64,000 bases of DNA from Pseudoramibacter sp. (GCF_022484225.1 NZ_JAKVLT010000001.1:1851406-1915405), one strand, 5' to 3'. Positions 8,423-16,443 are shown, numbered from the stretch's first letter. Numbers and translations: made by a program. Notes: generated from the letters alone by a model not told the origin.

Positions 8423-9802
8423 CTATTTTTTCTTCGACATCAATGCTACCGTCTCAACATGCCCAGTCCCCGGGAACATGTTCACAGGCGTCGCTTCAAT
8501 CAGTTCATATCCGGCTTTTTTCAAAATCCCCACATCCCGGGCCAATGTTGCAGGATCACAGGAAACGTACACGATTTTGGGGATACGGCAGGCGATCAAA
8601 CTGTCGAGCAAGGTTCGCGCACAACCCTTTCTCGGCGGATCAACGACAGCAACGTCGGCGCGGCTGCCCTGTCTGATCTGCTCGGGCATCACGTCCTCTG
8701 CCTTGCCGCAGATAAAGGAAATATTTTGAATGTGATTGCGCTTCGCATTTTTGCGTGCATCTTCGACGGCTTCCGGAACGATTTCAACGCCAAGCACCCG
8801 TCCGGCGTCCTTAGCCATGCAAATGCCGATGGTACCTGTCCCACAGTACAAATCCCAAAGGGTTTCTTTCCCCGTCAAAGTTGCATACCCCTTGGCCTTT
8901 TCATAAAGTTTTTCTGCCTGAATGGTATTAACCTGGAAAAAAGACTGGGGTGAAATGTTAAAGGTGTAGCCGCACAACCCTTCTTCGATAAACGCTTCTC
9001 CGGCTAAAAGCTCCGTCTTCGTTCCCAAAACGCGATTGTTGGGCTTGGTGTGGATATTGAGCATAAGGCTCTTCAATTGTGGCAGGCCTTCAAAAATTTG
9101 CACAGTCTGTCTTTTCTGCTCGGATGATAAATCGTGACTGACAACCGGCACCACCATCACGTCGCCTTGGCGGTTCGTTCGGAGCAGAAAACCGCGCACA
9201 TTCCCTCGCCGGCTTTTTTCATCGTAAGGTGTGAGCTTAAGTGCCGCCATCCATTTCCGACACACCGCCAAGACCGGTCCCAAAGGCCGCTTTTGATTCA
9301 GACAGTCGCCAATGGGTACCACTGCATGACTGCCCTTTTGAAAAAAGCCAATTCCCGCATCTGACACTTTGAGCTGCGCTTTATTGCGATAGCGGATTGG
9401 CTGCTCCATCCCGATTGTCGACCGAACTTTCTCAGCCACATCTGTCAACCCACCAATATGTTTAAATGCGTTGATCACCGTCTGTCGTTTGAGCTCATTT
9501 TCGCAGGACGCTGTCAAATGCAGCCATTGACAGCCACCGCATTTTGGAAAAGCTGGACAATCCGGCGTCTTTCGGTTCTTTGAGTCCGCAAGGATCTGAC
9601 TCATTTTGCCTTTCAGATATTGCTGTTTGACCGCCGTCAATTCAACCTCAACGGTCTCGCCAACAACCGCCCCATCGACAAAAAGGGCCTGCCCCTGAAC
9701 GTGGCCGACCCCTTCTCCCCGCCGCGTCATGTCGGAAATGGTCACCTCGAGGTGATCGCCGATGCGGTACGGGCTTTTATGCTTGCTTCGTTTTTTCATC
9801 AA
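8423..9802 (-). CDS. rlmD: 23S rRNA (uracil-5-)-methyltransferase, RlmD/RumA family
   Basis: SAM-dependent methyltransferase making 5-methyluridine in 23S rRNA (TrmA/RumA family; in Firmicutes one enzyme, RlmCD, may modify two sites), 459 residues. The N-terminal TRAM RNA-binding domain lies at about residues 10-70. An iron-sulfur cluster motif follows, CPAFPKCGGCQWLHL, near residues 85-100. The Rossmann methyltransferase domain has DLYCGTGTIG, DPPRKGC and the nucleophile-containing VYVSCDPATLARD. Length and all key cysteines match the family. Its start overlaps the stop of the upstream repressor gene by four bases (ATGA), so it is the last gene of a ygiQ-repressor-rlmD operon. It is the first intact chromosomal gene beside the BREX island. 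Confidence 0.93.
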   Translation of the reverse strand: MMKKRSKHKSPYRIGDHLEVTISDMTRRGEGVGHVQGQALFVDGAVVGETVEVELTAVKQQYLKGKMSQILADSKNRKTPDCPAFPKCGGCQWLHLTASCENELKRQTVINAFKHIGGLTDVAEKVRSTIGMEQPIRYRNKAQLKVSDAGIGFFQKGSHAVVPIGDCLNQKRPLGPVLAVCRKWMAALKLTPYDEKSRRGNVRGFLLRTNRQGDVMVVPVVSHDLSSEQKRQTVQIFEGLPQLKSLMLNIHTKPNNRVLGTKTELLAGEAFIEEGLCGYTFNISPQSFFQVNTIQAEKLYEKAKGYATLTGKETLWDLYCGTGTIGICMAKDAGRVLGVEIVPEAVEDARKNAKRNHIQNISFICGKAEDVMPEQIRQGSRADVAVVDPPRKGCARTLLDSLIACRIPKIVYVSCDPATLARDVGILKKAGYELIEATPVNMFPGTGHVETVALMSKKK

Positions 9803-10248
9803 TCTTCGTCCGATTTGGGATGATTGTCCATGGTGCGGATCGCCTGTTTGCGGAGGGTCGCCTTCATGGCCGAAAAAGTTTCGTCGCTGATGATGTGTTC
9901 GATCCCGCAGGCGTCGTTTTCGGCAATTTCCGGGGACACATTCAGGAAATTGCGGATAAATTTCGTGATGGTGACGTGGCGGTCGTACACTTCTTTGGCC
10001 GTTTCAAGGCCTGCTTCGCTGAGGTAAATCCGGCCGTAGCGTTCATGGCGGACCAGTCCCCGGTCGGTCATTTTCTTGACGGCATCGGTGGCACTCGCCT
10101 TGGTCACTCCCATGGCCTGGGCTAGATCTGTGATGCGCACCCCGGTGTTGCTGCCCAGATAATTCAAATAAATTTCTTCCAAATAGTCTTCAATGGATTC
10201 GGTAAAGCCCTTTCGCGTTTTACCGCTTATTTCTGGTCGATAAACCAT
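9799..10248 (-). CDS. DtxR/MntR-family metal-dependent transcriptional repressor
   Basis: Metal-sensing repressor of 149 residues: an N-terminal winged helix (IEDYLEEIYL, VTKASATDAVKKM) and a dimerisation/metal domain. It has no SH3-like third domain, so it has the size of MntR rather than DtxR. Compared with Bacillus MntR, the metal ligands Asp8, Glu11 and His77 are conserved (EDYLEE, DRHVTITKF). The position of MntR Glu99 is a cysteine (NDACGIEH), as in DtxR/IdeR. Metal specificity (Mn versus Fe) therefore cannot be assigned from sequence. It overlaps ygiQ upstream by 29 bases and rlmD downstream by four, and GAGAGG precedes its ATG. No metal transporter is nearby, so its targets are elsewhere. 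Confidence 0.88.
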   Translation of the reverse strand: MVYRPEISGKTRKGFTESIEDYLEEIYLNYLGSNTGVRITDLAQAMGVTKASATDAVKKMTDRGLVRHERYGRIYLSEAGLETAKEVYDRHVTITKFIRNFLNVSPEIAENDACGIEHIISDETFSAMKATLRKQAIRTMDNHPKSDED

Positions 10249-12109
10249 GTTTTTTTCCTCTCTTTCGATTGCGAGTGATCGTCTTTCTATTGGCAGAATG
10301 CCGCGGATGAATGAGACAGCGCGGCCCCGGGCCGATAAGATCTTCCCGGCCGCAGCGCTTCAGCGCTTCAACAACTAATTTTCTGTTTTTCGGGTCCCGG
10401 TACTGCAGCAGCGCCCGCTGGAGACGCTTTTCATGCCCCTTGGGCACGTGAATGGGCCTCAGGGTTTCCAGATCAAGCCCCGTGTAATACATGGCCGTCG
10501 CCCGGGAGCCCGGCGTCGGATAAAAATCCTGAACCTGCTCCGGCTCAAGGTGATGATCCCGCAGGTATTCCGCCAGGGCCACCGCATCCCTCAGTGTCGA
10601 ACCGGGATGGCTGGAGATGAAATACGGCACCACATATTGATTGAGATGTTCGGCCCTGTTGATGGCATTAAAGCGGTCCACAAAGCGCCGGTATTTCGCA
10701 AAGGAAGGCTTGCCCATGTAATGGAGCACCCGGTCCGAGATGTGCTCCGGCGCGACCCTGAGCTGGCCGCTGACGTGATGGCGCACCAGTTCTTTAAAGG
10801 CGGCATCACTGCTGTCTGCCATGAGGTAATCGTAGCGGATGCCGGAACGCACGAAGACCTTCCGGATCTCCGGCACCCCGCGAAGCGCTTTTAACATCTC
10901 GCAGAAATCTCCCTGATCGGCGTCGATGTTCGGACAGACTTCCGGGAACAGACATTCCCGATTTGGGCACGCCCCGGATTTCAGCTGTTTCTTACAGGCC
11001 GGATGCAGAAAGTTTGCAGTGGGTCCGCCCACATCATAAATCATCCCCTTGAACCGCGGATCCCGGGTCATCGCCTTGGCTTCCCGCAGAATAGAGGCCT
11101 GGCTCCGGCTTGAGATGATCCGGCCCTGATGCATGGCGATGGCGCAGAAAGCGCAGCTGCCGAAACAGCCGCGGTTGGACGTGATGGAAAAGCGCATTTC
11201 CGACATTCCCGGAATCTCCGGCCCGGGATTGAGCTGAAGCCCGGTATAGGGCAGATCGTAAACGTCGTCCATTTCCTGGGTGGTCAGGGGCATCTGGGGT
11301 GGATTCTGGACAAAATACCGGGCGCCGCAGCCCTGAACCGCCGGCCGTTCTTCAAAGGGATTGCTGCACAAATCGATAAGGCGGGTCATCTCGGCAAAAG
11401 CCCGCTTTCCTTCAGGACTGGGTTCTGAGACCGTCTCAAAAGCCGGCAGCTGGAGGCTGTCATCGGGCTTTTCATCCATGATCACGCCGGTCCCCCGGAT
11501 ATAAGTGATCTGATCGATGGGCAGTCCCGCGTCTAGGGCTTCGGCCACCTCGGCAATGGCCTTTTCGCCCATGCCGTAGACCACGAGATCTGCGCCGGAA
11601 TCAAAGAGAATCGGACGGCGGACCCGGTCCTGCCAGTAGTCGTAATGAGCGAACCGCCGCAGACTGGCTTCAATGCCGCCGATGACAATGGGCACCTTGC
11701 CGTAGGCCTCCCGAATCCGGCCGCAGTACGTGATCACCGCCCGGTCCGGCCGCGCCCCGGTTTTGCCGCTGGGGGTATAAGCGTCGTCGTGGCGCCTTTT
11801 TTTATTGACCGTATAATGGCAGACCATGGAGTCCATATTACCCGACGACACCAGAAACGCCAGCCGGGGTTTGCCCAGCACCTTAAAGGCGTTCACATCG
11901 TCCCATTGGGGCTGGGCGATGACCCCCACCTTGTAGCCCAGATCGGCCAGCACCCGGGCGATAATGGCCGGCCCAAATGCAGAATGATCGACGAAGGCAT
12001 CCCCGGAAACCATGACAAAATCGCAGGCCGTCCAGTTTAAAGCCTGCATTTCCCTTTGATTTCGCGGGAATGGCAGCGTTTCATCGATCGTGATTTTCGA
12101 TAATTTCAT
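10220..12109 (-). CDS. ygiQ: YgiQ-family radical SAM protein (UPF0313)
   Basis: Radical SAM enzyme of the YgiQ family, 629 residues, function not experimentally defined. An N-terminal region resembling a B12-binding fold is followed by the radical SAM core, with the Cx3Cx2C cluster motif CFGSCAFC near residues 315-322 preceded by SITSNRG. The C-terminus is basic (RKTITRNRKRGKK), as in homologues. A second cysteine group, CKKQLKSGACPNREC with CPN nearby, is typical of the family. No Shine-Dalgarno sequence precedes the ATG. Instead a TATAAT box sits seven bases upstream, which would place transcription start at the ATG (see the promoter entry). It starts seven bases after the cobS stop and leads the ygiQ-repressor-rlmD group. 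Confidence 0.9.
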   Translation of the reverse strand: MKLSKITIDETLPFPRNQREMQALNWTACDFVMVSGDAFVDHSAFGPAIIARVLADLGYKVGVIAQPQWDDVNAFKVLGKPRLAFLVSSGNMDSMVCHYTVNKKRRHDDAYTPSGKTGARPDRAVITYCGRIREAYGKVPIVIGGIEASLRRFAHYDYWQDRVRRPILFDSGADLVVYGMGEKAIAEVAEALDAGLPIDQITYIRGTGVIMDEKPDDSLQLPAFETVSEPSPEGKRAFAEMTRLIDLCSNPFEERPAVQGCGARYFVQNPPQMPLTTQEMDDVYDLPYTGLQLNPGPEIPGMSEMRFSITSNRGCFGSCAFCAIAMHQGRIISSRSQASILREAKAMTRDPRFKGMIYDVGGPTANFLHPACKKQLKSGACPNRECLFPEVCPNIDADQGDFCEMLKALRGVPEIRKVFVRSGIRYDYLMADSSDAAFKELVRHHVSGQLRVAPEHISDRVLHYMGKPSFAKYRRFVDRFNAINRAEHLNQYVVPYFISSHPGSTLRDAVALAEYLRDHHLEPEQVQDFYPTPGSRATAMYYTGLDLETLRPIHVPKGHEKRLQRALLQYRDPKNRKLVVEALKRCGREDLIGPGPRCLIHPRHSANRKTITRNRKRGKKHGLSTRNKR

Positions 12110-12115
12110 ATTTTA

Positions 12116-12145
12116 ATTATACCATACTTGGTAGGCCTACGCCAA
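12116..12145 (-). promoter_or_regulatory. Putative leaderless promoter of ygiQ inside the cobS 3' end
   Basis: On the minus strand TTGGCG (12140-12145), an 18-base spacer and TATAAT (12116-12121) form a good sigma-A-type promoter. The -10 box contains the cobS TAA stop. Seven bases after it comes the ygiQ ATG, which lacks a ribosome site, so the expected transcript starts at or beside the ATG. Confidence 0.5.
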
Positions 12146-12887
12146 TGTTCTGGAGAATCAGAAAGACGATCATGAAAAAGGCCTGGTTCATCTCGATGGT
12201 CATGCCGATGGTATCTCCGGTGATCCCGCCGATCTTGCGCTTCAAATCCCACATCATGATAAAGTTTAACAGCGCGCTGACGGCAAAAGCCAGCAGAAGG
12301 CGCATCGACAGCCACCCGCAGACCGCTGCGATGGCAGCGGCGTACACCGCCACATGCCAGCCTCGGGTGATTTCCGTGATGCGCCGTCCGAGGCCGCCGC
12401 CGCCTTCGGCGTAGGACGAAATGCAGCAGGTCTGGATGGCGGCGTAGCGCCCGACCACGGGCATCAAGGCCAGTACGATGAGAAAATGGCCGGCGATGAC
12501 GCGGCGGTAGCCGATCCACAGGGTCATCATCAAAAGCACGAGGCCGATCGCTCCGAAAGATCCTAGGCGGCTGTCCTTCATGATTTTCATCATCTTGTCG
12601 TGATCCCGGGCTGAAAAGACCCCGTCAATGGTGTCGGCAACCCCGTCGAAGTGCAGGCCGCCGGTCAGCCAGATGTAAAAGATCAAAATCAGAATCGCGG
12701 CGATTTCCGGCATGCGCAGCCAGGAAACGCACCACCCGAATCCCCAGAGGGCCGCGCCGATTACCGCGCCGATGACGGGCATCAAAAGCATGCAGCGGTA
12801 AAACTCCTCTTCGCTGACGTCCTTCAGCTGAATCGGAATCCGCGTGTAAAAAGACAAACCAATTAAAAATTCACGAAAAAAATTCAC
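12117..12887 (-). CDS. cobS: Adenosylcobinamide-GDP ribazoletransferase CobS
   Basis: Integral membrane enzyme joining alpha-ribazole to adenosylcobinamide-GDP in the last step of cobalamin nucleotide-loop assembly. It has 256 residues with several hydrophobic helices. The family signature is present: GGLHFDGVADTIDG, then SRLGSFGAIGL; the acidic residues of the first motif hold the metal and substrate. I chose the GTG at 12887 because AGAAAGGA lies seven bases upstream; a longer form from 12920 would add eleven unlikely residues and no ribosome site. No other cob gene and no cobalamin riboswitch are visible nearby, so this looks like a salvage enzyme or a displaced member of the pathway. It follows ptsH after a terminator and its stop overlaps the ygiQ promoter. 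Confidence 0.93.
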   Translation of the reverse strand: MNFFREFLIGLSFYTRIPIQLKDVSEEEFYRCMLLMPVIGAVIGAALWGFGWCVSWLRMPEIAAILILIFYIWLTGGLHFDGVADTIDGVFSARDHDKMMKIMKDSRLGSFGAIGLVLLMMTLWIGYRRVIAGHFLIVLALMPVVGRYAAIQTCCISSYAEGGGGLGRRITEITRGWHVAVYAAAIAAVCGWLSMRLLLAFAVSALLNFIMMWDLKRKIGGITGDTIGMTIEMNQAFFMIVFLILQNIGVGLPSMV

Positions 12888-12910
12888 ATCTAATCCTTTC
12901 TCTTTGGCGC

Positions 12911-12948
12911 AAAAAAACAAAAGACTGACGGTCGATCCCCTCAGTCTT
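12911..12948 (-). terminator. Rho-independent terminator after ptsH
   Basis: On the minus strand AAGACTGA pairs with TCAGTCTT around a short GC-rich loop, followed by TTTTGTTTTTTT. It lies 24 bases past the ptsH stop and before cobS, so cobS needs readthrough or its own promoter. Confidence 0.8.
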
Positions 12949-12971
12949 TCTGCATTCGCCCTATTGCGTTA

Positions 12972-13244
12972 TTATTCGTCCGGCAGCCCGAACTTGTTGT
13001 CGATCAGTGCGGTCAAACGGTCCATCGCCGCTTTTTCATCGTCGCCGTTGACTTCGAGCAGAATTTCATCGCCCTTGGAAACTGCCAAAATCATGACGCC
13101 CATAATACTTTTCGCGTTGACGCGCATCGACCCTTTGCTGATATAAATTTCGCTTGAAAACTCATTTGCCGTTTCGACAAAAAGCGACGCTGGTTTTGCA
13201 TGAAGCCCCGCTTTATTCTTTACCACTATATTTTTTGTAAGCAT
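12972..13244 (-). CDS. ptsH: Phosphocarrier protein HPr
   Basis: Small phosphoryl carrier of the sugar phosphotransferase system, 90 residues. The active-site histidine is in AGLHAKPAS (His15 region), and the regulatory serine is in AKSIMGVM (Ser46 region), the site phosphorylated by HPr kinase in Firmicutes. This serine implies a CcpA-type carbon-control role; the histidine rules out the regulatory paralogue Crh. The ATG at 13244 is chosen because AAGGGGTGG precedes it; the upstream TTG/ATG option adds nine unconserved residues. Enzyme I (ptsI) is not next to it. It has its own promoter and terminator and is therefore monocistronic, as HPr genes outside pts operons often are. Confidence 0.93.
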   Translation of the reverse strand: MLTKNIVVKNKAGLHAKPASLFVETANEFSSEIYISKGSMRVNAKSIMGVMILAVSKGDEILLEVNGDDEKAAMDRLTALIDNKFGLPDE

Positions 13245-13276
13245 TGTTCCACCCCTTATATATTCTGTCATAATCG

Positions 13277-13305
13277 ATTATACACGATTTCATTATTTAT
13301 TTCAA
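13277..13305 (-). promoter_or_regulatory. Sigma-A promoter of ptsH
   Basis: Minus strand TTGAAA (13300-13305), 17-base spacer, TATAAT (13277-13282), 33 bases before the ptsH ATG. Confidence 0.75.
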
Positions 13306-13343
13306 GTCTAATCGGGTATCTTAATTCAGTATAGACAATTTTT

Positions 13344-14138
13344 TCACAATTTCACGCCAAGGGCGTCAAAATAGGTCTGCACCACTTCCAGATCTGGGAA
13401 AATCGCTTCGGTCTTCTGACGCATTTCTTCGTCAGGTTTTTTGAGATCCGGCACCATGATCGGCCTGAGCTCCGCCGCGTAGGCCGCGCGGACGCCGTTG
13501 TAGGAATCTTCGATGACGAAGCCCGTTTCCGGCGAAATCGCAATGGCCTCCGCCGCCTTCAGAAAAATATCCGGCGCCGGCTTGCTGCGCTTGACCATAT
13601 CGCCGCAGACCAAAACGTCAAAGTACTGAATGATACCGACGTCCGTCAGTTCTTTCCGCACGGTTTTTTCCCGGGTCGATGACGCCAAAGCCACGGGTAC
13701 ACCCCGGGATTTGAGATTCTGAAGCAGTTCGACGGCGCCTTTTTTTAAGGGCAGACCGTGACGTTCGTCGTAGCGGGCGAAGAAAATGGTCCGCATCTCA
13801 TCTTCGTACTGTTCAAAGGGAAAATCCTTCCCGTAATAGTCGTCAAAGGTCCGGCGCGTCGCCTGAAAGTTAGTCCCAAGGCAGGCCACGATCACTTTTT
13901 CGATATCCGGAATACTGTGGCGCTTCGCCACCTGCTGCCAGGCGTACAGCACTTCTCGTTCAGAATCGAAAATCACGCCATCCATATCGAAAATCACGCC
14001 GCAAAAAGGCGCCGGATTCCTGGCGAGCGCCTTTTTCAAAGCGTAATCCGCGTATTCCGTTTTGGATAGACAGACCGGTCCCATTTCCGTCGGCACCATT
14101 TCCCTCTGGGTCAACCCTTCCGTTTCTTTTTTTTGCAT
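13344..14138 (-). CDS. HAD-family phosphatase/phosphoglucomutase-like hydrolase
   Basis: HAD superfamily subfamily IA hydrolase of 264 residues. Motif I is FDMDGVIFDSE, with the nucleophile Asp and the DxD pair. Motif II is ALASSTREK, motif III the lysine of VKRSKPAPDIF, and motif IV VIEDSYNGVRAA. The pattern fits the beta-phosphoglucomutase/sugar-phosphatase branch; the substrate cannot be inferred. The ATG at 14138 is chosen for GAGGGAGCTT directly before it. A longer frame to 14414 runs antisense through the DUF1858 gene and is not real. About 40 residues precede motif I, longer than usual. It is divergent from the DUF1858 gene. Confidence 0.85.
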   Translation of the reverse strand: MQKKETEGLTQREMVPTEMGPVCLSKTEYADYALKKALARNPAPFCGVIFDMDGVIFDSEREVLYAWQQVAKRHSIPDIEKVIVACLGTNFQATRRTFDDYYGKDFPFEQYEDEMRTIFFARYDERHGLPLKKGAVELLQNLKSRGVPVALASSTREKTVRKELTDVGIIQYFDVLVCGDMVKRSKPAPDIFLKAAEAIAISPETGFVIEDSYNGVRAAYAAELRPIMVPDLKKPDEEMRQKTEAIFPDLEVVQTYFDALGVKL

Positions 14139-14156
14139 AAGCTCCCTCTTCTTTTC

Positions 14157-14186
14157 TTGCAGTGTTCCCCGGCATTTTGCTATAAT
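14157..14186 (+). promoter_or_regulatory. Sigma-A promoter of the DUF1858 gene
   Basis: TTGCAG (14157-14162), 18-base spacer ending in TGC, then TATAAT (14181-14186); GGAGG follows at 14198 and the ATG at 14208. Confidence 0.75.
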
Positions 14187-14207
14187 AAAAGCAAATTGGA
14201 GGTTATT

Positions 14208-14447
14208 ATGGAACAAACAAAAATCACCAAATCCATGGGGATTCTCGAGGCTGTCAAACTGCACCCCGACATTCAGCGCTACTTCGCCATGGCCGGCATG
14301 TCCTGTTTTGGCTGCATGGCCGCCCAGTACGAAAATATCGAAGAAGGCTGCCTCGCCCACGGCATCGACCCGGACGTTTTCGTCCGCAATCTCAATTTCT
14401 TTATTTCGGGTCAAAAACCCACGGAAGACAATCTGCCTTCTACCTGA
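14208..14447 (+). CDS. DUF1858 domain protein (CxxC redox-type small protein)
   Basis: A 79-residue protein of the DUF1858/TIGR03980 family, sometimes called hybrid-cluster-protein-associated disulfide domain. The signature is the MSCFGCMAA stretch with a CxxC pair near residue 27, preceded by ITKSMGILEAVKLHPDIQRY. The family is common in anaerobes and is thought to take part in thiol or iron-sulfur chemistry, but no reaction is established. It has a strong promoter and GGAGG ribosome site of its own. It is one of few plus-strand genes and is convergent with hslO, another cysteine-dependent redox protein, 11 bases away. Confidence 0.85.
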   Translation: MEQTKITKSMGILEAVKLHPDIQRYFAMAGMSCFGCMAAQYENIEEGCLAHGIDPDVFVRNLNFFISGQKPTEDNLPST

Positions 14448-14458
14448 TTTCTGCCGTT

Positions 14459-15382
14459 TTACTGATTCAAGCCGTCATGGACTTGAATCTTTTTTATTTT
14501 TTGGCCGGCGGCTTCTTCCCGGATCTTTTTCAAATCTTCGACCGAGAACACATAAGCTTTGCCGCAGAAATGGCAGCGCACTTCAATGGGTTCGCCGTCT
14601 GCGATCATGGCGTCCAGCTCTTTGAGACTGATCGCTGAAAGCGCCCGGCTGACCCGATCTTCGGAGCAGTCACACACGAAAGCGGCCGGGAGTTTGCCCG
14701 TCCATTCGATCCCCATCGGTTCAAGAATGGCCTCTAAAATATTTTCCGGGGTCATGCCTTTTTCAAGCATCGCCGTGATCGAATCGATTTTTTCGATCTG
14801 GGCTTCCAGCTGGGACACCGTCGCTTCCGAAGCGTCGGGCATCAGCTGAACGATAAAGCCCCCGGCGTTTTCCACCGAACCGTCGGCCTTTACCCGAACG
14901 CCGAGGCCTACGGCTGATGGCGTCTGTTCCGACACATTAAAATAATAGGCCAGATCTTCTGCGATTTCGCCGGAAATCAAATTGCAGATGCCGTTGTAGG
15001 GTTCTTTGAGCCCCATATCCCGAATGACTGTCAGGGTGCCGTTTCCAATCGCACCGCCCACATCGAGCTTGCCTTTGGCGTTAATGGGCCGGTCTGCTTC
15101 TGGATTCACGGCGTAGCCCTTCACTTCGCCCCGGCTGTTGGCGGTCACTGTGAGGCCCCCCGCCGGTCCGTCACCACTGATCTGAAGAGTCAAGACATCG
15201 TCTTTCCCCTTCATCATGCTGCCCATCATGGCGCCCGCCGCGAGGAGCCGTCCTAAAGCCGCCGTCATCACCGGCGTCGTGTCGTGCAGGGTCCGCGCTT
15301 TTTCGACCAGTTCCGTTGCGTCGATTGCAAAAGCGCGGATGCTCGCCTGTGCTGACGTCGCTGTTACAATATAATCTGACAT
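14459..15382 (-). CDS. hslO: Redox-regulated chaperone Hsp33
   Basis: Cytosolic holdase chaperone activated by oxidation, 307 residues. The four zinc-binding cysteines are present in the expected spacing near the C-terminus: CDCSE (CxC) and CHFCGK (CxxC), about 30 residues apart. The N-terminal domain contains TATSAQASIRAFAI and GRLLAAGAMMGSMMKG, typical of the family. Length is slightly over the usual 290. The ATG has AAAGGG upstream. An inverted repeat flanks its probable -10 box (separate entry). The chaperone responds to disulfide stress, consistent with the neighbouring DUF1858 CxxC protein and the nearby gshA, though no joint regulation is shown. Confidence 0.95.
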   Translation of the reverse strand: MSDYIVTATSAQASIRAFAIDATELVEKARTLHDTTPVMTAALGRLLAAGAMMGSMMKGKDDVLTLQISGDGPAGGLTVTANSRGEVKGYAVNPEADRPINAKGKLDVGGAIGNGTLTVIRDMGLKEPYNGICNLISGEIAEDLAYYFNVSEQTPSAVGLGVRVKADGSVENAGGFIVQLMPDASEATVSQLEAQIEKIDSITAMLEKGMTPENILEAILEPMGIEWTGKLPAAFVCDCSEDRVSRALSAISLKELDAMIADGEPIEVRCHFCGKAYVFSVEDLKKIREEAAGQKIKKIQVHDGLNQ

Positions 15383-15425
15383 CGCATCCCTTTCTTTTTT
15401 CTTTATATTGGTTCAATTTACAAAC

Positions 15426-15455
15426 TTTGGCGTTTATTATATCAAATGCGCCAAA
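15426..15455 (-). promoter_or_regulatory. Promoter region of hslO with inverted repeat around the -10 box
   Basis: TTTGGCG and CGCCAAA form a perfect 7-base inverted repeat with a 16-base spacer that contains TATAAT (15436-15441 on the minus strand). The -35 region is weak. Such placement fits a repressor operator, but could be chance. Confidence 0.4.
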
Positions 15456-15518
15456 CAAATAAAGTGCAAATTGAAATTTTTCAAGTTTTCACCAAAAATA
15501 AATCCGATCAGGCCGACT

Positions 15519-15668
15519 TTACTTTTTCTGCGAATCATTTTTATCTTCACGTTTCGCTTTACGAAAATACCAAATCGCTAACAAAATAAAAGCGCCGACC
15601 ACCAAAATCCGAATGCCCGAAAACAGGGCGAAAATAATGAGTGCCAGCGCAATAATCAATTCAATCAT
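15519..15668 (-). CDS. Small single-pass membrane protein, unknown function
   Basis: A 49-codon frame starts at the ATG at 15668, with GAGAGGCCTCTC upstream. The product has a hydrophobic segment of about 30 residues (LIIALALIIFALFSGI, then LVVGAFILLAIWYF) followed by a strongly charged tail RKAKREDKNDSQKK. This topology suggests a membrane anchor with a cytoplasmic tail. It begins ten bases after the acyl-ACP thioesterase stop and is probably co-transcribed with it. No family recognised; coding status is supported by the ribosome site, spacing and hydrophobic pattern only. Confidence 0.6.
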   Translation of the reverse strand: MIELIIALALIIFALFSGIRILVVGAFILLAIWYFRKAKREDKNDSQKK

Positions 15669-15678
15669 GAGAGGCCTC

Positions 15679-16443
15679 TCATTCGTGGTTGGGTTTCTGG
15701 GACGCCGGCCGGAGCGTCATGCCGATCTGGCACAGCAGCAGGCCGTCCTGATTCTGAATATCCATCCGGCAGTGGGTGTCGTCTGTCTTTTTATAGCAGA
15801 CTGTCACCACGTCGCCGAATTTCGCCTGTTCCTTGTACAAAATGTCGAAATCCGCCACTTCTACTTTCGAAATCAAGTCTGCCGGAATCGCTTCGAAGGC
15901 CCAGGCCAGGTAGCGGACGTTGTTGACGTGTCCATTGTAGTCGATGTCCAAATAGCGCACGGCAAACTGGCGATGACTGTCCCAATCGGCGACACGCTTG
16001 AGCCGCGGAATCCGGTATTTGTCGCCGTCTTCTTTAAATTGATAAACATTGTTAATTTCATTGTCGCCGACCCGGACGATGTGGTCTTTATCAAAATCCA
16101 TCATCATCCAGTGGGACTGCCCTTTAACCATGGTCTTCCCGTCTTCGTCTTCCAGCACGAAGCCGCGGTTGGCGATAAAGCCCTGGGCCGCCCCTGCCCA
16201 GGTGCCGACGCGCACCGTCTGAAGAAATTTGGGATAATCGATGATTTCGATGTGATACTTGACCACGATCCACGCCAGATGCATCCGGTCCAGTTCATAG
16301 GGGCCGGCTTTCAGCGCCGCGCTGTGCTCCAAGGCAATTTCCTGAAAGTAATTCAGGACGCTGACCGGGGAAGCGCAGTAATTCTGGAGACAGTCATAGG
16401 TATAGATTTTCTGATCCTGATAAAAAATATTCGACTTGTTCAT
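15679..16443 (-). CDS. Acyl-ACP thioesterase
   Basis: Hydrolyses acyl-acyl carrier protein to free fatty acid (FatA/FatB-type acyl-ACP thioesterase family, tandem hotdog folds), 254 residues. The second hotdog domain carries the family signature DIDYNGHVNNVRYLAW, whose Asn and His belong to the catalytic network. The N-terminal hotdog includes MHLAWIVVKYHIEI, a family hallmark. The ATG at 16443 is preceded by GAGGAATCA; upstream codons to 16479 are within the gshA terminator area and are rejected. Chain-length specificity cannot be read. It is followed by a small membrane protein gene, and a strong terminator separates it from gshA upstream. Confidence 0.9.
   Translation of the reverse strand: MNKSNIFYQDQKIYTYDCLQNYCASPVSVLNYFQEIALEHSAALKAGPYELDRMHLAWIVVKYHIEIIDYPKFLQTVRVGTWAGAAQGFIANRGFVLEDEDGKTMVKGQSHWMMMDFDKDHIVRVGDNEINNVYQFKEDGDKYRIPRLKRVADWDSHRQFAVRYLDIDYNGHVNNVRYLAWAFEAIPADLISKVEVADFDILYKEQAKFGDVVTVCYKKTDDTHCRMDIQNQDGLLLCQIGMTLRPASQKPNHE

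Noticed and set aside
12888-12971. Cobalamin riboswitch upstream of cobS
   Set aside because: The gap to ptsH is too short and holds only the ptsH terminator and a ribosome site; no B12-box-like sequence was seen.
14139-14414. N-terminal extension of the HAD hydrolase
   Set aside because: It is the reverse complement of the DUF1858 gene, and a good ribosome site supports the ATG at 14138.
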